Source: Gammaproteobacteria bacterium (GTDB lineage: Bacteria; Pseudomonadota; Gammaproteobacteria; Burkholderiales; Gallionellaceae). Taken from it: 64,000 nucleotides of DNA. Below the pieces are notes generated by a model that saw only the letters and a program-made list of their open reading frames with translations, did no database searches and was not told the DNA's origin. Shown here piece by piece: positions 19,061 to 28,071 of the stretch (within the stretch, counting starts at the first letter, position 1; each line of letters opens with the position of its first letter). The stretch covers positions 1 through 64,000 of the forward strand of contig JAHJNJ010000039.1 in NCBI GenBank assembly GCA_018820925.1, read 5' to 3'. A program made the position numbers and the translations under genes.

Positions 19061-20407
19061 ATGAGTCCCCATCATACTTCCCCCACCCGCCTGCCGATCC
19101 CGAGCGAGCTGGATCCGTTCTCGGAATCCGCCTGGATCGAAGTGGTGCGTTCGATGGACGAGGTGTACAACGAGCTGCTGCAATACGAAGTGGTGCTGGA
19201 GCAGAAAAATTCCGAACTGGAAGAATCGCAGCAATTCATTTTCAGCATCCTCACGTCGATGTCCGACCTGCTGGTGGTGTGCGACCGCAACGGCGTGATC
19301 GAGGAGGTGAATCATTCGCTGCTCGCCTTTACCGGCAAGCGCGAGCAGGAAATGAAGGGCGCAAAGTTGTCGTCGCTGTTTGCGGACGAAAACGATTGCG
19401 CCACGGCAAAGCGGGTGATCTCCAGCCTGACGACTGAACCCGCCAACGACGTGGAGCTGCAATTCCGCACGCGCGACGGCACCACCACCCCGGTGGCGCT
19501 CAATTTCACGCCGCGCCTGTCCGCCGCCAAGAAATTGCTGGGCGTGGTGATCACCGGGCGCCCGGTGGGCGAACTGCGGCGCGCCTATCACAAGCTGCGC
19601 GAAGCGCACGACGAACTCAAGCGTACCCAGCAGCAATTGCTGCAGTCCGAGAAAATGGCTTCGCTGGGCAAGCTGGTGGCGGGGGTGGCGCACGAGTTGA
19701 ACAACCCGATCAGTTTCGTGCTGGGCAACATGCATGCGATGCAACGTTATACGCCGCGCCTGAAACGTTACCTGGATGCAATCCACGGCGGCGAATCGCG
19801 CGAGGTGCTACAGAAGCTGCGCACCGAATTGCGCATCGATCACGTTCTGGCCGATCTGCAACCGCTGCTGGACGGGTCGGTAGAAGGGGCGGAACGCACG
19901 CGCGTTATTGTGGACGGCTTGAAGCGCTTCTCCGCCGCGGATCGCGACGAGAATGTCGAGTTCAACCTGGCCGAAACCATCGAACGCTCGGTGCACTGGG
20001 TAACCCGTGCCACGCCGACCAATTTCCGCGTGCAGATCGACCTGCCCAAAGACATGCCGTTTTACGGTTCGCCCGGACAGATTCAGCAGGTGATCACCAA
20101 CCTCGTGCAGAACGCATCTGACGCCACGGAAAAAATGCCCGATCCGATGTTGACTGTTACGGCCGAGGTGGTGGGTGAGGTGCTTTGCATCCGTTTCCGC
20201 GACAACGGCCCGGGCATTTCGGAGCAGGCACTGAGCAAGATATTCGATCCGTTCTACACCACCAAGCCGGTCGGCAAGGGTACCGGACTCGGGCTGTCGA
20301 TCAGCTACGGCATCATCGAACGCCATGGCGGGCAGCTTTCGGTGAGCAACGCGGAAGGGGGCGGTGCCGAATTCAAGTTGTGCCTGCCACGCGCAAACCG
20401 GAAATAG
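19061..20407 (+). CDS. hoxJ: Hydrogen-sensing histidine kinase HoxJ
   Basis: Cytoplasmic sensor kinase of 448 residues, without membrane segments. There is an N-terminal coiled region, a PAS domain (about 60-170, FSILTSMSDLLVVCDRNG), an H-box with H211 (MASLGKLVAGVAHELNNP), an N-box (NLVQNASDATEKM), DNGPGIS, and an intact GTGLGLSISYG ATP lid. The PAS domain contacts the regulatory hydrogenase in the HoxBC-HoxJ system. All catalytic boxes look intact, unlike the inactive HoxJ of strain H16. The start at 19061 follows nikR by 16 nt. Confidence 0.94.
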   Translation: MSPHHTSPTRLPIPSELDPFSESAWIEVVRSMDEVYNELLQYEVVLEQKNSELEESQQFIFSILTSMSDLLVVCDRNGVIEEVNHSLLAFTGKREQEMKGAKLSSLFADENDCATAKRVISSLTTEPANDVELQFRTRDGTTTPVALNFTPRLSAAKKLLGVVITGRPVGELRRAYHKLREAHDELKRTQQQLLQSEKMASLGKLVAGVAHELNNPISFVLGNMHAMQRYTPRLKRYLDAIHGGESREVLQKLRTELRIDHVLADLQPLLDGSVEGAERTRVIVDGLKRFSAADRDENVEFNLAETIERSVHWVTRATPTNFRVQIDLPKDMPFYGSPGQIQQVITNLVQNASDATEKMPDPMLTVTAEVVGEVLCIRFRDNGPGISEQALSKIFDPFYTTKPVGKGTGLGLSISYGIIERHGGQLSVSNAEGGGAEFKLCLPRANRK

Positions 20408-20539
20408 GCTCAAAGCAAATCGGAAGGCAGCTTTCCAGTGGTTTTCTTCCTGATTTCCCTGTCCACTTTTCGCAAGCCCCATTTGTTTATTTTTATAATA
20501 TTTTGACGTTATGAATTAATGCGTTGCGAGCGCACCGCA

Positions 20540-20551
20540 AGTAGGCCTACT
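20540..20551. promoter_or_regulatory. 12-bp perfect palindrome upstream of nickel permease promoter
   Basis: AGTAGGCCTACT, flanked by GCA and GCA, lies 25 bp before the -24 GG of the sigma-54-like element. It is a candidate operator; the protein is unknown. Confidence 0.35.
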
Positions 20552-20574
20552 GCAACATGGATTATTCGCTTTTC

Positions 20575-20591
20575 ATGGCATGGTTCTTGTA
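20575..20591 (+). promoter_or_regulatory. Sigma-54-like promoter upstream of nickel permease
   Basis: The sequence ATGGCATGGTTCTTGTA matches TGGCAYG-N4-TTG, with GG at 20577-20578, but has GT instead of the conserved GC at 20589-20590. Spacing is correct. It resembles the hyaD promoter and would put nickel uptake under HoxA. Confidence 0.5.
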
Positions 20592-20625
20592 AGAGAATAT
20601 ATAAAATCTTCTTACAGGAGGCGTT

Positions 20626-21441
20626 ATGGAAAGCGTACATGCCAGTATTTACCCGCTGATCATGCTGGCTGTTGTGCTCGGCATGAAGCACGGCATGGAC
20701 GCCGACCACCTCGCCACCATCGACGGTCTGACCCGTTTCAATGCCGCTGCCGGACGCAAGAAGCTGGCGCGTCTGTGCGGTTTCCTGTTCTCGCTCGGCC
20801 ACGGGATCGTGGTGTGCATCGTCGCGGTTGCCACCAGCTTGTTATTCCAGCAGGGTGCAGTGCCGGAATGGATGGACGATGTCGGTGCCTGGGTGTCGGC
20901 TTTTTTTCTGGTCACGCTGGGCGTACTCAACCTGTATGCCGTGTTTTCCACCCCTGCACATGAAATGGTACAGATGGTCGGTCTCAAGGGCCGCTGGCTG
21001 GGCCAGCTCAGGCATGCCAGCCATCCCGTGCTGATCGCCATGGTGGGTTCGCTGTTCGCGTTTTCGTTCGACACGCTGTCTCAAGCCACCCTGTTTTCCG
21101 CCACTGCCACGCAATACGGCGGCGTCATGTCCGCATTCCTGCTGGCGGTGTGTTTCATGCTCGGCATGATGGTGACCGATGCCGCCAACGGCTTGTGGAT
21201 CTCGCACCTGCTGCAGCGCGCCGACGCGACCGCCCGCGCCGCCTCGCGCATCATGGGCGTGACCGTGGCCCTGCTCAGCCTGTTCGTGGCGGCGCTGGGT
21301 CTGTCGCGCCGCTTCTTCCCCGAAGCCTCGTCCTGGCAGGAAGGACGCGAATTGTTCATCGGCTGTTCCATCGTCGCGGTGGTCGCCCTCAGTTTCCTGT
21401 TTGCGCGCTACACCCAGCAGCGCGTATCTGCTCCAGCCTGA
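20626..21441 (+). CDS. Nickel/cobalt permease (NiCoT family)
   Basis: High-affinity inner-membrane nickel importer of the HoxN/NixA/HupN family (271 residues). The signature HGMDADH (HX4DH) lies in an early transmembrane helix (GMKHGMDADHLATID). Related motifs are FSLGHGIVV, SFDTLSQAT and GMMVTDAANG. About 7-8 hydrophobic segments are visible. The ribosome site ACAGGAGG is strong. The location after hoxJ and before a TonB-dependent receptor implies nickel supply for the hydrogenases. Confidence 0.9.
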   Translation: MESVHASIYPLIMLAVVLGMKHGMDADHLATIDGLTRFNAAAGRKKLARLCGFLFSLGHGIVVCIVAVATSLLFQQGAVPEWMDDVGAWVSAFFLVTLGVLNLYAVFSTPAHEMVQMVGLKGRWLGQLRHASHPVLIAMVGSLFAFSFDTLSQATLFSATATQYGGVMSAFLLAVCFMLGMMVTDAANGLWISHLLQRADATARAASRIMGVTVALLSLFVAALGLSRRFFPEASSWQEGRELFIGCSIVAVVALSFLFARYTQQRVSAPA

Positions 21442-21485
21442 TTTCCCTTGCATTGGTTCGATGTAGATTTTTATTCGGAGGAGTT

Positions 21486-23564
21486 ATGAAGAAAAAGAAA
21501 TTCGTCTTAATTGTGTTGATATTGCTGTCTGAGAATAGCTTTGCCGCCGGTATCCCGACCTTGGACGAGGTGTCCGTCACCGCAAAATCCACCGATCAAC
21601 TCGGCGTGGCTTCGACTTCCAGCGAAGGCACGGTGACTGCCGAACAGTTGGAGAACCGCCCGCTGCTGCGTCCCGCCGAGGTGCTGGAAGTCGTGCCCGG
21701 CCTGATCATCAGCCAGCACTCGGGCGACGGCAAAGCCAACCAGTATTATTTGCGCGGTTTCAACCTCGATCACGGCACCGATTTCTCCACCTCGCTGATG
21801 GGCATGCCGGTGAACATGCCGACGCATGCGCACGGGCAGGGTTACACCGACCTGAATTTCCTGATCCCGGAACTGGTGGAGCGCGTGCAATACCGCAAGG
21901 GAACTTACTACGCGGGCGACGGCGATTTCTCGGCTGCGGGCTCGGCACGCATCGATTATGTGCGCAAAGTGGAAGAACCGTTCGCGCAGGTGACGCTGGG
22001 CGGGGGCGGATTCTCGCGCGCATTGGCGGCGGCATCACCGGAGGTGAAAGAAGGCAACCTGCTGCTGGCTGCCGAGAGTTACCACAACGACGGGCCGTGG
22101 ACGGTGCCGGAACATCTGCGCAAGGACAACGTGGTTGTGCGCTACGGGCAGGGGCAGCGCGACGACGGCTGGGTGGTGTCGCTGCTGGGCTATGACGCGA
22201 AGTGGAACGCGACGGACCAGATCGCCGAACGGGCGATGGCGACGGTGGGGCGCTACGGCAGCCTCGATCCCAGCACCGGCGGTAACACGCACCGCTACAG
22301 TCTGTCCGGCGAGTGGGCGGAGGCGGACGCAGACGGCGCGAGCCGCGCCAACGTCTACCTGATCGACTACGCGCTGAACCTGTGGTCCAACTTTACCTAT
22401 GCCACCGATACCGTGCACGGAGACCAGTTCCTGCAGGCCGACAAGCGCAGCATCGTCGGCGCGAAAGCATCGCACAACTGGCTGCAGGACATGCACGGCA
22501 TACCGGTCGTCACCACCATCGGCACCGACGTGCGCCACGACGACATCAGCGTGGGATTGTTCTCCACACAGAACCGGGAAAAATGGGGCACGGTGCGCGA
22601 CGACAAGGTCAAGCAGACCAGCGTCTCGCTGTGGGGAGAGATGCAGATGCAGTGGAACGAAAAATTCCGCTCCATCCTCGGCTTGCGCGGCGACAGCTAC
22701 CGCTTCGACGTGAACAGCGATACCGCCGCCAATTCCGGCAACAAGAGCGATGCCATCGTTTCGCCCAAATTGTCGCTGGTGTTCGGCCCGTGGGACAGGA
22801 CCGAGTATTACCTGAACGCGGGGCGCGGCTTCCACAGCAACGATGCGCGCGGCACCACCATCACTACCAACCCCGACCCGCGCCCCGGCACCCGGCCGGG
22901 CTGCACGGGAGAAGCGGGCGAATGCACCGGCGACGCCATCGACCCGGTGCGCCCGCTGGTTCCCGCCACCGGTTACGAAGTCGGCGTGCGCAGTGCCGTG
23001 CTGCCGGGGCTGCAAACCTCGCTCACATTCTGGCGTCTGGATATCGATTCGGAACTGGTCTTCGTAGGCGATGCGGGCACCACCAGCGCCTCGCGCCCCA
23101 GCCGCCGTCAGGGTGTGGAATGGGCGAACTACTGGAATCCGGTTGCGTGGTTGCTGGTCGACGGCGATGTGTCGCTGTCCAGCGCGCGCTTCACCGACAG
23201 CGATCCTGCCGGTAACCGCATCCCGGGCGCCATCGAACAGGCGGCTTCCATCGGCGTGAGTTTGCAGGAAAGCGAACCGTGGTCGGCGGGTTTGCGCCTG
23301 CGCTACTTTGGCCCGCGCCCGCTCATCGAGGATGACAGCGTGCGCTCCAAGTCGTCCACGCTGGTCAACATGCTGGTCGGTTACCGCATCAGCAAGCCGC
23401 TGAAGATCAGTATGGAAGTGCTGAATCTGTTCAATGCCCAAGTGAGCGACATCGATTACTACTATGCTTCGCAATTGTCCGCAGAAGCGTCGCCCGTGGA
23501 CGACATTCACTCCCATCCCGCCGAACCGCGAACAGTGCGCGTCACGCTGAGGTTGACGCTTTGA
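21486..23564 (+). CDS. TonB-dependent outer-membrane receptor, probably nickel-related
   Basis: Receptor of 692 residues with a signal peptide (MKKKKFVLIVLILLSENSFA), a TonB-box-like DEVSVTA next to the mature N-terminus, a plug domain (RPAEVLEVVPGLIISQHSG, YYLRGFNLDHGTDF) and a beta-barrel ending in TVRVTLRLTL. The plug holds a histidine-containing MPTHAHGQGY. AGGAGG precedes the ATG at 21486; the upstream open frame lies over the permease gene. Only 44 nt separate it from the permease, so it probably shares that transcript. Nickel as substrate is inferred from this context, not from sequence. Confidence 0.85.
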   Translation: MKKKKFVLIVLILLSENSFAAGIPTLDEVSVTAKSTDQLGVASTSSEGTVTAEQLENRPLLRPAEVLEVVPGLIISQHSGDGKANQYYLRGFNLDHGTDFSTSLMGMPVNMPTHAHGQGYTDLNFLIPELVERVQYRKGTYYAGDGDFSAAGSARIDYVRKVEEPFAQVTLGGGGFSRALAAASPEVKEGNLLLAAESYHNDGPWTVPEHLRKDNVVVRYGQGQRDDGWVVSLLGYDAKWNATDQIAERAMATVGRYGSLDPSTGGNTHRYSLSGEWAEADADGASRANVYLIDYALNLWSNFTYATDTVHGDQFLQADKRSIVGAKASHNWLQDMHGIPVVTTIGTDVRHDDISVGLFSTQNREKWGTVRDDKVKQTSVSLWGEMQMQWNEKFRSILGLRGDSYRFDVNSDTAANSGNKSDAIVSPKLSLVFGPWDRTEYYLNAGRGFHSNDARGTTITTNPDPRPGTRPGCTGEAGECTGDAIDPVRPLVPATGYEVGVRSAVLPGLQTSLTFWRLDIDSELVFVGDAGTTSASRPSRRQGVEWANYWNPVAWLLVDGDVSLSSARFTDSDPAGNRIPGAIEQAASIGVSLQESEPWSAGLRLRYFGPRPLIEDDSVRSKSSTLVNMLVGYRISKPLKISMEVLNLFNAQVSDIDYYYASQLSAEASPVDDIHSHPAEPRTVRVTLRLTL

Positions 23565-23646
23565 GGTGATGGAAGATGTAACACGTGTCCAGCCCGATTT
23601 TTTCCAGTTTGGTTCGTTGTTGCTTTTCGGTCAGCCTGCATTCAGC

Positions 23647-24423
23647 TCATCCCTGTGTTTCCCGGCACGCGGCATCGATCATGCGCCAGGCAAGGCTCAT
23701 CGGTTCCGGCAATGCGGGCAAAGCACTGCGCGGAAACCAGCCCGCATCCTCGATTTCCGCCGGGTCGGGCTGGATGGTCCCGCTTGCATAGTCGGCAAAA
23801 AAGGCGACCATCAGGGAATCCGGGAACGGCCAGGACTGGCTGCCGAAGTAGCGCAGGTTGGCGATTTCCAAGCCAACTTCTTCGCGCACTTCGCGTGCCG
23901 CGCATTGCTCCAGGGTTTCTCCCGTTTCGACAAATCCGGCCAGGGCGCTGAACACGCCGGGTTTGAAGCGGTGGCTGCGCGCCAGCAACAGTTCATCGCC
24001 GCGGCTGATCAGCACCATGACCGCCGGCGAAATCCTCGGGTAGCTGACCAGGCCGCATGCCGGGCACGCCATGGAATGCTCGCGCGGTTTCCTGTTGGTG
24101 GGTGTGCCGCACTTGCCGCAGTAGCGGTGGTTTTTCTGCCAGTCCAGAAGCAGCGTGGCGCGTCTGGCCAGGGAGATGGTTTTCTCGTCAGCAAAATTGA
24201 ACAGGCTGCGTATCGGTATCAGTTCTCCCGGCACGTTGGGTGGGACTTCATCCAGTTCGGCCGCATAGCACGGCAGTCCCTGCAATTCACCCACCTGCAA
24301 TACATCCCCGGGGTTCCCGAAATCCGACGCATGTCCGCGCGGGAAAATGATTCCGTCGCCATCCTCGGTTGTGGTGAACAGTTGACTCTCGATTCGCAAA
24401 AGCCAGTAGGCCAATTCATGCAT
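23647..24423 (-). CDS. nudC: NAD(H) pyrophosphatase (Nudix, NudC family)
   Basis: 258-residue NudC: N-terminal domain, zinc ribbon (YCGKCG, CPACG) and Nudix box GFVETGETLEQCAAREVREE. The SQSWPFPDSLM after the box is the SQPWPFPxS motif that marks NADH pyrophosphatases. It hydrolyses NAD(H) to NMN(H) and AMP, and can remove NAD caps from RNA in E. coli. It converges on the TonB receptor gene, with 82 nt between the stops and no obvious terminator. Confidence 0.94.
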   Translation of the reverse strand: MHELAYWLLRIESQLFTTTEDGDGIIFPRGHASDFGNPGDVLQVGELQGLPCYAAELDEVPPNVPGELIPIRSLFNFADEKTISLARRATLLLDWQKNHRYCGKCGTPTNRKPREHSMACPACGLVSYPRISPAVMVLISRGDELLLARSHRFKPGVFSALAGFVETGETLEQCAAREVREEVGLEIANLRYFGSQSWPFPDSLMVAFFADYASGTIQPDPAEIEDAGWFPRSALPALPEPMSLAWRMIDAACRETQG

Positions 24424-24506
24424 GGTGATTTCCGGGTGAGTTTGAAAATGATTCAGGTAAAGGCAAATCCTGCTACAGGACGCATATGCGGGATCACGTG
24501 GAGTCG

Positions 24507-24755
24507 TTAGCGTTTGGCGGAACGGCTGGACTTCTCCTGTTGCAAACGGGCCAGTTTTTCAGCCTTGTCGATTCTGATCGTCAGCGCTTTTTGTACCAAA
24601 GAGTAGAAACCAACCAGATCCTGCGCGGGGTAATCATCCATCACGCCGCCATCCTGGAAGAATTCCGCAAGCCACAGCGAATCCAATACTTCCTTGCCGG
24701 TCTCCTGCCAGTATTCCAGCGCGGCCATCTCGACATATTCAGTCAGTTTGCGCAT
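24507..24755 (-). CDS. Small conserved-looking protein of unknown function
   Basis: An 82-residue frame from the ATG at 24755, with AGGTGG suitably placed upstream. The N-terminal half (MRKLTEYVEMAALEYWQET) and the centre look like a compact helical protein; the C-terminus is basic. No cysteines, signal peptide or membrane segment. Longer open sequence in this frame overlaps the M48 protease gene and is a shadow. I do not recognise the family. Confidence 0.6.
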   Translation of the reverse strand: MRKLTEYVEMAALEYWQETGKEVLDSLWLAEFFQDGGVMDDYPAQDLVGFYSLVQKALTIRIDKAEKLARLQQEKSSRSAKR

Positions 24756-24864
24756 CAATCCACCTGATGAGTTCATTCTTTTGAAATGCGATTGCCATGT
24801 GGCAGCGGGGGCGTTCCGGTGTATTCCTGACTCCTGTTGCCATTGCCGGGTTAGTGCAGCGATC

Positions 24865-26286
24865 CTATTTCTTTTTGCGGTAGGCTTCCGCAATCTCGCG
24901 AAACTGCTTGAGTTCGGTCTCGATGGTGGAAAGCTGGTAGTAGTCATTGCCGGCTCGTTTGGCCAATTCCAGTTGGTCGATCGCACCGAACAGGTTGCCG
25001 TGCAGAATGTAGTTGTAAGCCAGCACGTGATGCTCTTCCTGATGCCTGCCCAGGGCCGCATAGGCACGGGCCTGCAGTTCGTAGAGTTTCGGGTCATTGC
25101 CGTCGCGATTGACTTGTTCATCGAGCAGTTTGAGCGCTTCGTTGTAACGCCTGTCCTGCAGCAGCAATTCGGCATAGTCGTAGATCAGCGCATGGTGCTC
25201 CGGAAAGTTCTTCAGTGCGGTGCGATAGAACGCAAAGATTTCCTTGTCCTGCTTGTCCAGTTGCTTGATCTGCCCGGCCAGCGTCTCTATGGTCGCGTTG
25301 AGCGGCGATTGTTTGTGCAGGATGGCGAATTCCTGCCCGGCGCGTTGCGGTTGGTGGTTGCGCAATAATGCCAGCACCAGGCCGTAACGCTGGGCGATGG
25401 GGTTGCCGAATTTGTTTTTTCCCAGGGCGCCTTCGAAATAATCGACTGCATCCTGCGCCAGTTTTTGATTGGCAATCAGGCGCGCGCGCATCAGCTGGAA
25501 ATCCAGGCTGTCCGGTACAAGATGATAGGGGATTTGTTGCACGCGACCATCGACATCGGCAATACGTTCGTGGGTGATCGGGTGGGTGCGCAGATATGAG
25601 GGGGTGTTTCCTTCCACCAGTTGTGTGGCTTTTTGCATGCGCTCAAAAAACAGCGGCATGGCACGGGTATCGAAGCCGGATTTTTCCAGAATGCTGAGGC
25701 CGATACGGTCAGCCTCTTTTTCATGTGTGCGGGTAAAGTTGAGCTGGCGCTGGACCGACCCTGCTTGCGTGCCGATGATGGCGGCATTTGCCGTTTCCGG
25801 GCTGTTGCGCGCGGCCAGGATGGCCACGGCAAGCGTCGCCAGGGCGGCGAGCGAATCGTAGCGCTGGCCGGACACCATGCGCGCATAGTGGTGCTGGGTA
25901 ACGTGCGCAATTTCGTGGCTCAATACCGAAGCGAGTTCGGATTCGGTTTGTGCCAGCAGTATCAATCCGGTGTTGACCCCGACATAGCCTCCCGGCAGGG
26001 CGAAGGCGTTGATGGCCCGGTCGTCGATGGCGAAGAACTCGAAAATGTCTCCCGGTTCCGGGCTGTTCGAAACCAGACGTTCGCCCAGTTGGTTGAGGTA
26101 ATCGGAGATCTCGGGATCGTCCATGTAACTCTTGTCGGCACGAATCTGGAACATGCTTTGTTCGCCGATCTGTTTTTCCATCTGCGGGGAGATAATTTCC
26201 TGGGATATATCGCCCATATCCGGCAGGCCGTCTGCGTGTGCATGCAGCGGCAGGGAAAATAGCAGGGATAAAAGGAATTTTTTCAT
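24865..26286 (-). CDS. bepA: Periplasmic M48 metalloprotease with TPR repeats (BepA-like)
   Basis: 473 residues from the ATG at 26286, chosen because it begins a clear signal peptide (MKKFLLSLLFSLPLHAHA). The zinc site is LSHEIAHVTQHH (H124, E125, H128). Tetratricopeptide-like repeats occupy the C-terminal half (FEGALGKNKFGNPIAQRYGL, DYAELLLQDRRYNEALKLLD). BepA/YfgC acts as chaperone and protease in outer-membrane protein and LptD assembly. The longer upstream frame has no coding features. Confidence 0.92.
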   Translation of the reverse strand: MKKFLLSLLFSLPLHAHADGLPDMGDISQEIISPQMEKQIGEQSMFQIRADKSYMDDPEISDYLNQLGERLVSNSPEPGDIFEFFAIDDRAINAFALPGGYVGVNTGLILLAQTESELASVLSHEIAHVTQHHYARMVSGQRYDSLAALATLAVAILAARNSPETANAAIIGTQAGSVQRQLNFTRTHEKEADRIGLSILEKSGFDTRAMPLFFERMQKATQLVEGNTPSYLRTHPITHERIADVDGRVQQIPYHLVPDSLDFQLMRARLIANQKLAQDAVDYFEGALGKNKFGNPIAQRYGLVLALLRNHQPQRAGQEFAILHKQSPLNATIETLAGQIKQLDKQDKEIFAFYRTALKNFPEHHALIYDYAELLLQDRRYNEALKLLDEQVNRDGNDPKLYELQARAYAALGRHQEEHHVLAYNYILHGNLFGAIDQLELAKRAGNDYYQLSTIETELKQFREIAEAYRKKK

Positions 26287-26434
26287 GGATGCTATGATAA
26301 CACTGCGCTCCGATGAGTTCCCCGGGGCGCTGAAATTCCTTGTAAAGCTCGTGGTTGCTGGACAGGTCGTCGCCCAGCCTTCAGAATGCGCGCGGGAAAA
26401 TATTAATCTCGCGTAGCGATTCGATTGTTCTCTC

Positions 26435-26448
26435 TCCCGCATGCGGGA
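26435..26448. promoter_or_regulatory. 14-bp perfect palindrome between divergent genes
   Basis: TCCCGCATGCGGGA lies in the 256-bp gap between the protease and the kinase gene, 95 bp before the kinase start. It could be an operator. The rest of the gap has no other clear feature. Confidence 0.35.
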
Positions 26449-26542
26449 TAACCAATGACTTGGCTGTTGTCTTTGGACAGCCTAGTCAGATGGCTAGTTG
26501 TTTCACCCAGAGAGTTAGAGAGAGGGGCGCGCAGGCAAGGCT

Positions 26543-27838
26543 ATGATGGATAAGATTGGTAAATACGAGATTGTCAAGGAGTTGGGCCGCGGTGCGACAA
26601 GCACGGTGTATCTTGCGCTCGACCCGTTCAGCCAGCAACAGGTGGCACTCAAAGTATTCAATTTGCACAATTTGCGCGATGCCAATCGTGCCAAGGCTTA
26701 TCGCAAGCTGTTACTTACCGAGGCATCCCTGGCCGGGAAACTGTCGCACCCGCATATTGCAAAAATCTACGATGCGGTGATGGAAGGCGATGTGAATTAC
26801 GTGGTGATGGAATACATCGAGGGCGAGACGCTGGAAAAATACGGCGAAGTCGACCACCTCATGGATTTGGGCCGCATCGCCGAAATTATCTACAAATGCG
26901 GCAAAGCCCTGGAATATGCGCAATACCAGGGGGTTACGCATCGCGACATCAAGCCCGCCAATATTCTTCTGCGCGGCGACAGCGACATCAAGATCTCGGA
27001 TTTCGGCGCGGCGGTGGTCGAGAACCAGCAGAGCACGCAGGTCAGCGGTGTGGGCTCACCGGCCTATATGTCGCCGGAGCAGATCAAGGAGCAACCGCTG
27101 ACGCACCAGACCGATATTTATTCGCTGGGCGTGACCATGTACCGCCTGCTCACCGGCAAGCTGCCGTTCGATGCCGCCAACAGTTACAGCATGATCTACC
27201 AGATCATGAACATCGACCCGCAGCCACCCAGCACTTTCCGCCCGGAAATTCCGCGCGAAATGGATGCCATCGTGCTGCGCGCCATGAGCAAGGATCTGAC
27301 GCAGCGCTACCAGACATGGGACGAGTTTACGCGCGACCTGGTCTCGTTGATCAGCTACAACGTGCCGCAACAGGATGAATTCTTCGATACCGAAAAATTC
27401 AATACGCTGCGTGCGCTGAGCTTCTTCAGCAATTTCAGCGATGTCGAGCTGTGGGAGGTGCTGCGCATCAGCGATTGGCACAAGGTTCCCGGGGAGGAAT
27501 CGATCATTTCCGAAGGCGAGGAAGGCGTGAACTTTTTTGTCATCGCCAGCGGCTCGGTGCGCGTGGTCAAGCAGGGCAGATTGCTGAGTCTGCTGCACCA
27601 GGGCGATTGTTTCGGGGAAATGGCGCATCTCTCCGGCAAGGATGCGCGTCGCTCCACCGACGTATTCGCAAAAACCGATGTGACACTGATCGAAATCGAT
27701 CCGGAGGTGCTGACGCGCGCGTCGCCCAACTGCCGCTACCAGTTCAGCGAAGCATTCCTGGGAATGCTGGTGAAACGCTTGTCCATGGCGAATACGCGGA
27801 TTTCACGTTTGCTGAGCGACGATAAAGACGAATCATGA
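26543..27838 (+). CDS. Ser/Thr protein kinase with C-terminal cyclic-nucleotide-binding domain
   Basis: 431-residue soluble kinase. Kinase domain: glycine loop GRGATSTVYLA, K37 (VALKVF), catalytic loop HRDIKPANI (D135), DFG at 153-155, and APE-like SPEQ. After about residue 290 comes a CRP-type cNMP-binding domain (ISEGEEGVNFFVIASGSVRVV, GDCFGEMAHLSGKDARR). All catalytic residues are present. The cNMP domain suggests nucleotide or redox gating of the kinase. It overlaps the tusA-like gene by 4 nt (ATGA). Confidence 0.9.
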   Translation: MMDKIGKYEIVKELGRGATSTVYLALDPFSQQQVALKVFNLHNLRDANRAKAYRKLLLTEASLAGKLSHPHIAKIYDAVMEGDVNYVVMEYIEGETLEKYGEVDHLMDLGRIAEIIYKCGKALEYAQYQGVTHRDIKPANILLRGDSDIKISDFGAAVVENQQSTQVSGVGSPAYMSPEQIKEQPLTHQTDIYSLGVTMYRLLTGKLPFDAANSYSMIYQIMNIDPQPPSTFRPEIPREMDAIVLRAMSKDLTQRYQTWDEFTRDLVSLISYNVPQQDEFFDTEKFNTLRALSFFSNFSDVELWEVLRISDWHKVPGEESIISEGEEGVNFFVIASGSVRVVKQGRLLSLLHQGDCFGEMAHLSGKDARRSTDVFAKTDVTLIEIDPEVLTRASPNCRYQFSEAFLGMLVKRLSMANTRISRLLSDDKDES

Positions 27839-28071
27839 GTGACGTCATATTCGATGCGGAGCTTGATGTGCGGCAGTTGGCCTGTCCGCTGCCCATTCTG
27901 CGCGCCAAAAAGTCGCTGTCGGCGATGGAGGCCGGGCAAGTACTGAAAATTGTCGCGACAGACAAAGGCTCGCCCAGGGATTTTGTGGATTTTTGCGGCA
28001 AGACCGGGAATGAGCTGCTGTCTTCAACGGAACTGGGCGGCGAATTCATTTTCCTGATTCGCCGCCGGTAG
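27835..28071 (+). CDS. TusA-family sulfur carrier-like protein
   Basis: 78-residue TusA/SirA-like protein with the CPxP motif (LACPLPILRAKK); the cysteine carries persulfide sulfur in characterised members. Its start overlaps the kinase stop, so the two are translationally coupled. The TAG stop (28069-28071) is formed by the first bases of the palindromic repeat at 28068. The sulfur pathway served is unknown; tRNA thiolation or sulfur oxidation are options. Confidence 0.88.
   Translation: MSDVIFDAELDVRQLACPLPILRAKKSLSAMEAGQVLKIVATDKGSPRDFVDFCGKTGNELLSSTELGGEFIFLIRRR

Noticed and set aside
20408-20625. NikR operator before the nickel permease
   Set aside because: No GTATGA-N16-TCATAC-like pair was found; only a different palindrome is present.
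22035-23516. Minus-strand frame of 493 codons opposite the TonB receptor
   Set aside because: Composition (His, Arg, Gln-rich) is that of an antisense shadow and there is no ribosome site.
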